Notes under the pieces: model-generated
What the model saw: the letters and a program-made list of their open reading frames with translations, nothing else
Databases searched by the model: none
Told to the model about the DNA's origin: nothing
Shown: one piece after another, positions 44,789-54,517 of the stretch
Layout: each line of letters starts with the position of its first letter
Numbering within the stretch: position 1 is the first letter of the stretch
DNA from: Tremella fuciformis
Lineage: Eukaryota > Basidiomycota > Tremellomycetes > Tremellales > Tremellaceae
NCBI GenBank assembly: GCA_032768795.1
Contig: CP136493.1
Location: forward strand, 1,674,001 to 1,738,000
Direction: 5' to 3'
Length of the DNA stretch: 64,000 bases
Translations under genes and position numbers: made by a program

Positions 44789-45161
44789 ATGCTGACATCA
44801 GTCTGCCTCATTCCAATGGGTCTGCCTACGCCTTCAGTCGGTCCGCAGATCGCAGAGTGCCAAAGGGTTCTGGAGAAGAGCGGCCTTGAGTACAGGCTCC
44901 ACGGCTACGGTACGAATCTCGAGGGACCATGGGAGGACGTCATGCGGGTGATTGGGGAGTGTCATGCTGCCGTACATGCCATGGGCACTCCTAGAATAGC
45001 TGTGCGTGTTCCTCTCTCATCAACAAGGTAGACGAGGAGCTGAGCCAGGCTAGACCGATATTCGGATAGGAACGCGAACGGACAAGGAGATCAAGGGTGG
45101 AGGGAATGACACCAAGGTGAAGCGGGTCGAGGAGATCCTGTCTGCCAGTCAGGCATCGTAG
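44789..45161 (+). CDS. ECM15: UPF0045 / Ecm15-type thiamine-binding protein
   Basis: Small MTH1187/YkoF-superfamily protein of 106 aa; relatives bind thiamine or its precursors and form tetramers. Two exons (44789-45001, 45054-45161) join in phase 0. Signature segments: VCLIPMGLPTPSVGPQIAEC, QRVLEKSGLEYRLHGYGTNL, EGPWEDVMRVIGECHAAVHA and MGTPRIATDIRIGTRTDKEI, nearly the whole family core. The yeast relative is Ecm15 (YBL001C). Physiological role in fungi is unproven. Confidence 0.88.
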
Positions 45162-45437
45162 CGTGGTGGGGAGAGTGCATATGCAGGAGTGTTGGTACGA
45201 GTAGACCTAGTTACAGGCATGCTCTTTGACGCGATGGTTCTCTGTAGGGTTGTGTTGGTTCGGAGAGTGAATAACCGAGGACGCCGGCCGAGGTACGAGC
45301 TTCCTCCGCTTCGCGTTCCCACACCCATTCCCATTCCACCCACGCATTCCCCGTTCATCCATCACATCTCTCTACTCACCTATCTGTGTCTCTCTGTCTC
45401 CATCGAGAGGCAGTGGACAGCAGGTTAGAGAGTCGAG

Positions 45438-48400
45438 ATGGCGTCCCTCACCCGGGACAATGTGGCCAAGCTGCCCTCTGGTAAGTCGTCGACGATTCCC
45501 CGCGTCCGGGGCACCCAATGACATCACAGCTTCACGCTCGCGTTCACGCTCGGGTTCGCGGTCGCCCTCGCTGCATCAGCCTCAGAGTCTGTCCAGGAGG
45601 TCGTCCATCTCTGCGGGGCAGAATGGCAGTATCGGACCCACCCACAATGTCGACACGAGTCGCATCGGTGTGCCGATCGTCACGCCGAGGAAAGAGCGCC
45701 CCTCGCACAAGCGGAGCTTGACCGGTGAGTAGTGATGCCAGAGTCCCTCGGCCGCTTCTTGACATGGGCTTCTCGAAGCCTCCTCTCTTCTCCCCCGTTT
45801 CTCTTCGCCAATTACAAGTCTATCTTTTTCGAGGCCTGTAGCTCATGCCCAGGCTCCTACTTCCCTGCCCAGCCGGGCGTGACTATGGATGATGAGTGGC
45901 CCATCGGTGACGAGGAGACCTGGAAGATCGCCCTGGAGAAAGAGAAGCTCGACCCAGAGGACGTTCAAGGGGTCGCCAACAGCGTTGTTCGTCACGTCAC
46001 CACCTCGCTCGCAAGACAAGCATTCAACCTCGACGATGTGAGCAGGTGTTGCAGACACGTGCATGCATGCCAAGAGACTGACCCTCAGCTCGCGGCGTAC
46101 CAAGCCACTGCCCTTTCCGTTCGAGACCAGCTCCTGCAGCGATGGAACGAGACCACTGGGTGAGCCTTTGGTAGCATTTCTGACCGGTCACCGCGAGCTA
46201 AGAAGATCAGCTTCCACACCGTCAAGGCGCCGAAGAGGATCTACTACCTCTCGATCGAGTGGCTGATCGGACGATCTCTCGACAATGCTGTTCTCAACCT
46301 GGGCATGCGTAACACTTACGAGGATGCCACCAGGAAGCTAGGCTTTGTTCGTTCTTGTGACCTCTGGTCCGGGTGCAATCCTCTGATGAGCAGAACTTTG
46401 AAGACTTGCTAGACCAGGAGAGGGATGCCGGTCTTGGCAATGGTGGTCTCGGTCGGCTTGCTGCCTGCTACGTGGGTTAAGCGAGCCGCTTCGACCTGAG
46501 CTCACATGCAGATCGACAGCATGGCTACTCTATGTCTCCCAGGGTGGGGCTATGGCTTGCGATGTCAGCTCCCTGGTTCGTTCGAGTGCTGGAAGCTGAC
46601 CATCAGACAACTATGGTATCTTCAAGCAGCTCATCTCGAGCTCTGGAGAGCAGCTGGAGGCTCCTGATCCTTGGCTCGACAGAGAAAACGTGAGTGACTC
46701 GGATCTATCGGTGCCCTCTGACGGCTAGCCTTGGGAGATCGCGCGACTGGACGTCTCGTATCCTATCCGCTTCTTCGGTCACGTTGAAGGCATCCCCAAC
46801 TCTGACAAGGCTCACTGGACTGGGGGCATGGAGTGCATGGCCGTCGCATATGACACGCCCATTCCCGGTTTCGCGACGAAGAACTGCGCAAACATCAGGT
46901 TGTGGAAGGCAACTCCCATCTCCGGGTTCGACTTGAATTCCTTCAACGGTAGGTGTGCGATCCATAATGGGGTCCTGTGCTCATGGATCAGCCGGTAATT
47001 ACGACGCCAGCGTGTCGGCGAGTAGCAGCGTCGAGAACATCGTAAGGCGTCTTTGTGCCCTGAAAGCGGCATTGACCCTCGTAGACCCGGGTGCTGTACC
47101 CCAACGACAATATGTACCAGGGCAAGCTGCTTCGGTTGCAACAGCAATACCTGGTGAGCGGCTCAACGCTTATATCGGTCGACGCGGCTGATGTTCTCAG
47201 TGGACGTCCGCATCCTTGCAGGATATCTTGAGGCGCTACATCAAGCTTGAACTCCCTTGGAGTCAGCTTCCTGACTATGTTTGCGTCCAAAGTCAGTGCT
47301 CAGGAAGATAGACGACCTTGACTGATCTTCGCAGTGAACGACACCCATCCTACTCTCGCCATCCCGGAGCTCATGCGCATCCTGATTGACGAAGAAGACG
47401 TTTCCTATGAACAGGCTTGGAAGATCACCACCAAGGTCTTCGCGTACACCAATCACACTGTCCTGCCCGAAGCCCTCGAGCGGTGGGAACTCAGTCTCTT
47501 CGAGACGCTTCTCCCTCGACACCTGCAGATCATCTACAAGATCAACTACGACTTCCTCGGTCAAGTTGCCAAGCGATGGCCCAACGACATGGAGCGCATC
47601 CAGCGTATGTCCATCATCCAAGAGGGAACGCCAAAGTATGTCCGCATGGCCCATCTGGCTATCGTTGGCTCCTTCAAGGTCAACGGTGTGGCCGAGCTCC
47701 ACAGTCAGCTCCTTCAAGCGACCATTTTCCGTGACTTTGTCGAGTTCAAGGGTCGCGACTTCTTCACCAATGTTACCAACGGTATCACGCCTCGAAGGTT
47801 CGTCATATCATGCTTGTTGGGCTCATCTCATTTGCAGATGGCTGCTGCAGTGCAACCCGGAGCTTGCGGCGCTCATCACCCACACCTTGGGTAGCGAGCA
47901 GTGGCTGCTTGATCTCAAGTTGCTGAAAAATCTTTTGCCCATGGGGGACAACAAGGAGTTCCGCAGAGCCTTCCGCTCAATCAAGCAGGACAACAAGCGA
48001 AGAGTCAGCTTTCTCATACCGTCAGAGACACAAGCTGATATGAAGCTCGCCGATGTGCTCGAGTCCGAGCTTGGTATTGCAGTCAACGTCAATTCGATCT
48101 TCGCTTGTCAGATCAAGCGTCTGCACGAGTACAAGCGCCAGACCATCACCATCTTCTCGATGATTCACCGATACCTCAAGATCAAAAGGGCCACCCCGGA
48201 GGAGCGCAAGAACATGCAGCCCTGGACTATGATCTTTGCGGGCAAAGCTGCTCCAGGTTACTACATCGCCAAGCTCGTAATCCGGCTCATTGTCAACGTG
48301 GGCAAGACCGTCAACAACGATCCAGACGTTGGCGACCTTTTGCGCATTTGCTTCATTCCGGACTACAGTGTCTCGATCGCCGAAGTACTCGTTCCCGCTG

Positions 48401-49100
48401 CCGACTTGAGTGTGCAGGTGTCGACTGCGGGTACCGAGGCTTCGGGAACCGTAAGCAAGACTTCTTTCCTTGAACGCCAAGCTCACAACGCAGAGTAACA
48501 TGAAGTTGGCCCTCAACGGTGCTCTTCTTTTGGGGACTGTTGACGGCGCGAACGTGTACGTATGAGCTTTGCAGAGCTTATCATGCTGATACCTAGCGAA
48601 ATCGCCGAAGACGCCGGAGAAGACCAGTGCTTCATGTTTGGTCATCTCAACGACGATGTTGCTCAAGTTCGATTCAACAACTCATACAACCCTCTGCCGC
48701 TTGATCAGCGCTCACCAGAGGTGGGCGCATGACCAATTGGGCACGCACATACTGACTCCCAGCTTGCCGAAGTTTTCAAGGCTATTGAGCGCGGCACATT
48801 CGGTGATGGTCACATCTACGAGCCTCTCCTCAAAACCGTACGCCGTCTCAGGATGTATGGGTGCAGTAGCTAATGTTTCAGGTGTATGAGCACGACTACT
48901 ACCTTGTCAGCAACGACTTTGGCAGCTACCTTGAGGCTCAGAAGCTTGTCGACGACCTGTGGCACCATGACCCGGACGAGTGGACCAAGAAATCCATCCT
49001 CACGGCTTTCGCGATGGGCGATTTCAGCTCTGACCGTTCGGTGCAAGACTACGCGGACGGCATCTGGTCGGTGGAGCCTATCCGTGTTCCCGGAAACTAG
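45438..49100 (+). CDS. GPH1: Glycogen phosphorylase
   Basis: PLP-dependent enzyme releasing glucose-1-phosphate from glycogen in the cytosol. ATG at 45438; more than fifteen short introns. The fungal N-terminal extension has an RS-rich stretch ([15 protein letters not shown]) and a basic phospho-site context PSHKRSLTG, matching where yeast Gph1 is phosphorylated, then [20 protein letters not shown]. Core motifs: [132 protein letters not shown] (PLP lysine, split by an intron) and [14 protein letters not shown]. It ends [11 protein letters not shown]. Converges with the NIP30 gene 138 bp away. Confidence 0.93.
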
Positions 49101-49238
49101 TCGGCGGGTCCGCAAAACAAGGAGCTGGGAAGAGTGGAAGAGCCAAGATGTCGAAGTTGAAGAGAAATACATGTATTTACATGCAAGTGTGTCACATACA
49201 TGCCCGGAAGATGCGTGATGGTAAACTGTCTGCTCGAC

Positions 49239-50221
49239 TCATGCGCTGTCCACAGCGTCCGTCTTTTGCCTTTTGCCCTCTGCGGCGACAGACACTGGTC
49301 GATCGTCCGTACCCGCCGCTTCTGCCTGCCTCTTTACGCCAGCTGCAGGCGGAGTCATCGCTCCAACCACGGAGATGCCAGGCAGAGGTTCTTCCTTCTC
49401 CCCGGCTCCCCCAGCGGTTGTGGCCGGGGTAGTCGGCCGCGGCAGGGGCGCAGACAAAGCAGAGACAGTCTGGCCTTTACCCGCCGGCTCGGCCTTTGGC
49501 TTCTTCTTCACCACTACACCCTTCATGAGGCTCTTCATGTCCTTCTTGATCGCTTTCGGTGGGAAACGGGGAGCAGAGGGCGCCGGTGAGCTGGACGAAG
49601 AAGATGGTTTGGATTCGTCGGGCGGGGTGTCGAGAGCTGCGTTCTTGGCCGCCAAGGCTCTAAGAGTCAACAGACTGTTCGCGTGGAAGCTTGTCGACGC
49701 CACATCGTGCTGCTCACGACCTTAGGTTGTTGATGAAAGAGGAGACTCACTCTCTGTACGAAGCCAGCTCTCTCTGTTCTTCCTCCCTGACCTTTGCTTC
49801 CCTGCCCTTCCGCTCGTTCTCCCTCTCCTGGAGGAAGAGAAACTCCTCCTCGTTGATCCCGCGATACTGGTTGGACAGCTTCATCTTCTCGTCCCATTCG
49901 GCCGTCTTGGCATCTTCGGCAGCCTTGACTTTCTGCGGATGAGCTTCCCTCCATCAAGCTTGCACACGAAGCGTCTCACCTCATACAACGTCCGGCCATC
50001 GTGTACAGGCTCCTCTTCCCGTTCCGGCGGGGCCTGCCCTATCCTATACATCAGCTTCCCAGCTAGTCCCGTCGTCCAGCTTGCGAGAGAGCCGGCGCTC
50101 ACCGGTCGTATGCCTCTTTCCATTGTTGTTCTCGCCGTGCTTTGGCATCGTCTATCGCGGACTGACTTTCGAAGCGCGAGCGAATGGCAATTTTCGCATC
50201 GAGAATCGCCTCGTCGTCCAT
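49239..50221 (-). CDS. NIP30/FAM192A (PIP30) family protein
   Basis: Small nuclear protein; the metazoan relative PIP30 binds the PA28-gamma proteasome activator. ATG at 50221 opens MDDEAILDAKIAIRSRFESQ, followed by SAIDDAKARREQQWKEAYDR, matching the NIP30 N-terminal domain. Later exons give PPEREEEPVHDGRTLYE, EWDEKMKLSNQYRGINEEEF and LFLQERENERKGREAKVREE, a long helix. A phase-2 splice joins ELASYRE to ALAAKNAALDTPP. The C-terminal half is Ser/Pro/Lys-rich (KAIKKDMKSLMKGVVVKKKP, then KRQKTD) with likely nuclear signals. Five or so exons. It shares a 230-bp divergent promoter with the SR140 gene. Whether fungi have a PA28-gamma partner is unknown. Confidence 0.82.
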
Positions 50222-50451
50222 CCTGCCTGCCCGCTTACTCTTACTTCTTCACACTTGAACGTGAGAGCTGAATATGGACGCAATCTCGTCAGGCAGTTGG
50301 GTGGCAAGACGGACATTGGGACATCTCCGCCTCCACCGGCGAACAGCGGCTTTCGCATAGCGAGAACGACCATTTTGACGTTCTTAAGCACCATCCCGGG
50401 GGGCCTCTCTGGATTTACAGCGTTGGACGACACGACTTGGCGCGCGACGAG

Positions 50452-53212
50452 ATGGCGCCCAAGCTTGATCTGTCCAAGTTCCGGGGCGACGACTCTGACG
50501 ATGAGTCCGCCCCGTTCTCCGCCAAAGTACCTACCATTCAGCTTGGCGCCGGGGTCTCGGCTGACGGCAGAAACGGCTCGAGCTCAATGCGCTCAAGAGC
50601 AAGACGTTCGCGGTGGGCAATACAAAGAAGACCAAGAAAGATCTAGAGCGCGAAGCAGAGGAGAAGCGCAAGCGGGACGAAGAAGAGTGCGTGTCTTCTT
50701 TGTCCTCGGCCACTCGAGCTCATTAGAAGGGAGCAGCGGCGGGTCATGGCAGAGTTCGAGGCGGACTTTGCGCGTCCCAGTGGGCCCATGTCCTCTCGCG
50801 GCCGTTTCGTCCCCGGCGGAGGCTTCGTCCGGGCTGGTGGTGGGTATCCTGTGCGACTTTCATGTTGCGGAATGGGCTGATGGATAGGCGCCCCGCCCGA
50901 GCCGCCGCAGAGCAAGCCGTCCATCCCGACGGGGCCCAAGGCGGAGTCGAACATCCCCAGAGGGCCTGCTGCGATGTACGGACGGGTCAGCTTGCATGCT
51001 GATATCGGTGGTACACACTGATGTGGCAGCCGCGGCCTGCCTTCCCCTCGCCGCCGCCGGAAGATAACAAGCCGAAGCCGAAAGGGAAGCGCAAGATGGA
51101 TGACTTCTTGGAGGAGATCAAGAGGTACGAGAGCTCGGTGGTCGTACAACACGAGGCTGACGTAGCAGGAACGAGGCTGTTCGAGAACAACGTTTCGGCC
51201 GCTCGGCGCAGTGTGAGCATTCTCTAATTTGGGTGTCAGGCAAGTCTGATTGATAACAGTGGAAGGATCGTCCGTTGCTGCCATGGCAGGTGTGTCTGCC
51301 AGACTCAACGGAAATGGTGTGCGAGCTCACCGCACCAGCTTGGGAAAACGAGAAAGGAGGCAAACCGGCCGTTCCCCTGGAAGTAAGTCACAGGTATAAC
51401 AGTCTGAAGTGCTGGCGCTGATGTGCAGTCTGCCAATCTGTTCATAGTGTGTCCGCATCCGGACTCGCGTGCGTATAGGAGCCTAATCGCAGACCAACCT
51501 TCCTGCCAATGTCACTGAGGACAAGCTTGGACTGTTCTTCGCAGAGCATGGTCCGGTGGCCACGGTCAAGATCATGTGGCGTATGTCCAACCCTGACGAT
51601 CCAAGGGACGAAGCTGACTCGCAGCTCGCGGAGGGGACGAATACGGCCTTCAATTTGCCCGGAGAGGTGTTTTGACAGGCTTTGTGTCATACATGAATCG
51701 CCGTGATGCCGAGCGAGCGATCAAACACCTCAATGACCTCGAATGGGCGGGCAACATCCTCAAGGTGACGTGGGGTAATTCCGTTGAACGGCCTGCGAAA
51801 GCATTATATGGTGAGAATAGCTGGTAGGGAGGAGTATTCCTGCTGAAAACGACCAGATATCACCACAGGTCGAATCAAGAGGTCGCCATCACCCCGCAAA
51901 GGTAGCCGCAGAGAGAGAGACCGGAGTCGATCACGGTCTATCTCGCGAGAACGCGACGTGTCCTCAAAAAGGAGACAGCGAAGAAGATCCGACTCGTATT
52001 CGTCCTACTCTTCCTCGTCATCTCACTCGCCTCCGCCTCGAAGGTCAGTCGCGCAAGAAAAGTGGACAGCAAAAGTCGATGCGGATACCCAAAAGTTCCT
52101 CAGGACGGTGGCGGAGAAGGTGCGGGACAGAGGCCGAGGTTTCGAGGATACGTTGCGCGACAACGAGAAGAGCAATCCTAGATTCGCCTTCTTGTCGGAT
52201 CAGAGCCTACCCGAGCACCATGTCTATCAGTTCTTCCTGTCCTCGCGCTACCGGTTTCCGACCCCTCCGCCCGACGATTTCATCGATGAGGGACTCGCCG
52301 AGATGTACTCCTCTGACTCGGCCGAAGAGTCTGAGAAGGAACGCATTGGCAAAAGCAAGCTCGGCAAACTTGCTCGGCGACGACTCGAATCCATGCTACG
52401 TGCGATGAGCGGGAAGAGGGCGGAAATAGCCAGAGCGATGGAGTTTGCCATCAACCATGCCGAGGCTGCGAACGAGGTGGCCGAGATTGTGTGCCAGAGT
52501 CTGAAATTGGACGGTACTCCTGTCCCGCGCAAGATGGCGAGACTTCATTTGGTGTCGGACATCTTGCATAACTCGGTGAGCTCACACGTCCGTGTCTTGT
52601 GCCGAGGCTGAAAGAGTGTAGGGTACCCCGCTGCCCAATGTGTGGAAGTACCGCCTAGCAATCGAACAACGCCTTCCACCGGTGTTTGCGCATCTGCACA
52701 CGGTCTATCAGAGCCTCAAGGCTTACACCAGCCGGATTAGCGCGGATGTTTTCAGGCAACAAGTGTTTGCTGTGCTCGACATCTGGGATAGATGGTGAGA
52801 TCAGTGATGTCTTGCAGTAGCTGATCTCAGGATGACGTTTGGACACGAAACTAACGAAACTTTACGATCATTGCTGGACGGCCGAACCCAATTAGACAGG
52901 TCGCCAAATGATGAAGATGATGTCACGCCGAGTGCCGCGCCCGAAGCAGGATCCCAGAAGGGCGAGAGCCAGCCGGAAGCCGGCCGGTTCACTTCTGGAG
53001 GCTTCAAATCCTCCTTCAAGCCAATCGCTCCTGCTGGTGGCTCGGACAGCCCGGCCGCCGAGGACGACGTGGACGGAGATGCGATGGAGATGGACGAGGA
53101 TGACGTGGACGGAGAGCCCATGGAGGACCTCGATGGGGAGCCTCTGGCGGAGGAGGTAGATCTGGATGGAGAGCCGATAGGTGACGACGATCTGGACGGA
53201 GAGCCGATGTGA
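50452..53212 (+). CDS. U2-associated splicing factor SR140 (U2SURP)
   Basis: Nuclear U2 snRNP-associated protein. ATG at 50452 (MAPKLDLSKFRGDDSDDESA). Exons give ELNALKSKTFAVGNTKKTKK (family N-terminal motif), MDDFLEEIKR, an RRM (TTNLPANVTEDKLGLFFAEH through GFVSYMNRRDAERAIKHLND and WAGNILKVTWGN), a short RS region, a SURP module (KFLRTVAEKVRDRGRGFEDT with HVYQFFLSSRY) and a CID/RPR domain (RRLESMLRAMSGKRAEIARA, LVSDILHNS, VFAVLDIWDRW). The order RRM-SURP-CID is diagnostic. The tail ends in an acidic run with DGEP repeats (DLDGEPLAEEVDLDGEPIGD). About ten introns; that before the tail reads through TGGTGAGAT into GATGACG and keeps frame. Confidence 0.88.
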
Positions 53213-53392
53213 CCTGTGCGGTCGGGAACCTCGACGATGCCTGAAACAGTGACAGAGCGCTAGCACAATGTCCTTGATCAACCAGGCCGAAGCATGCCTC
53301 TCGGACGACGCGCAATCGTAGAGCCTTGCGCTCGGAAACCGGCCGATGATAGGCTTGCAAACGTTCGAGAACGTGTGGGCAGGCAGCTAGGC

Positions 53393-53420
53393 CGAGTCAC
53401 CGAGTCACCGAGTCACCGAG
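53393..53420 (+). repeat. 8-bp tandem repeat CGAGTCAC x3.5
   Basis: Three perfect CGAGTCAC units followed by CGAG. Located just downstream of the SR140 gene. Confidence 0.8.
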
Positions 53421-54300
53421 ACATGGCAAACAAGCCCATGTATACTCCCGCTCTATCTAAGTGGGCGCTACAGCATCCTGTCGGGCCTAATGGATGGACG
53501 AAACGAGCAAATACGATGCGAAGGGGGTGACTGACCGGGACAACCGGACAAAATAGGAGATCTCAGTAAATTGATCGTCAGGGTCAACAACGTCGGACGA
53601 ATATCAGGCACCGAATCACAAACAATAATCAAACCGCATCTGGGAATATATCATCTTCAAGAATCGAATGGCTTGGTTTCGTTGTTCTGCCCTCGGGGCA
53701 TTGGGACAGGTGTATTGTCTCACTCCCAGAGGTCGCTGGTGACTCGCCAGCTCTAGTCGGCGGGAGATCCCTGGCAACTGACGATCGGTCCTCGGCTATC
53801 GGCCTGATCCACCGGATAGGTCTCACTTGGCAATGGATCACGATGGGATGGCTGAGACGTAATGGCATCTGTCATTCCAGTGGGCGATCTCCTGATTCCT
53901 GACCATGCCAACACGCCATCCGACCCGCCGGCCATCCGACCAACCCGGACGCATGTGCGACAGCTGGCACCTGATTCCTGATCGGCCAGTTGGGCGCTGA
54001 CAAGCTTGTTTTCTAGGACCACAAGCCCTGATGGTCGAAGAGGAGCATCGTCGTCGTCATCTTGTCCTGACCGAACCGGACGGCTAATGACTAGCAAGAA
54101 CCTTGAGGATGCGAGGGAGGCTGTTCGAGGCTCAGGGTCGAGACGCTGATACTCTGTCTGATCGTCGTTGACGTGGCGCCGGATTACCAAAGGCGGCGCT
54201 GGGTAGATGATGGTCGACGTGGTGTGGGCGGCCTGGAATGCCAGGCTTGTCGTGCCCGGTGGATCTGAACGTGCGCCCCACCTGCTCACAACGACGAGGC

Positions 54301-54306
54301 TATATA
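54301..54306 (+). promoter_or_regulatory. Probable TATA box of the WSC gene
   Basis: TATATA in the context GGCTATATAGG, 212 bp upstream of the ATG at 54518 and followed by a pyrimidine-rich leader, as in highly expressed fungal cell-wall genes. Confidence 0.45.
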
Positions 54307-54517
54307 GGTGGGTCCATCGGGTGGGCGAGGGTTCCCTGTTGCTGCTAGTCCCGCTTGGTATTACTATTTCATCCTTGACGGACCCGCCGACCTCTTTCCC
54401 TCCTCTCGAGAAACCTCTTCGCCCGCCTCACCTCGACTCGCCGGGTCGCCCCTCCCCTCCTCTTCTTTCTCACTCGCCGCTCGACGCTTGACGCTCGAGC
54501 AGAGCAACACCGGCATC

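Larger units (their letters stand above)
53213..54517. other. Promoter region of the WSC gene
   Basis: About 1.3 kb without a supported gene. Contains an 8-bp tandem repeat near 53393, a repeated CCTGATTCCTGA block (near 53888 and 53972), and a TATATA at 54301. Open frames on either strand lack ATG starts or motifs. Confidence 0.5.

Noticed and set aside
53753..54289. Minus-strand open frame of 178 codons upstream of the WSC gene
   Set aside because: Begins at GTG, contains imperfect DNA repeats, no recognisable protein motif.
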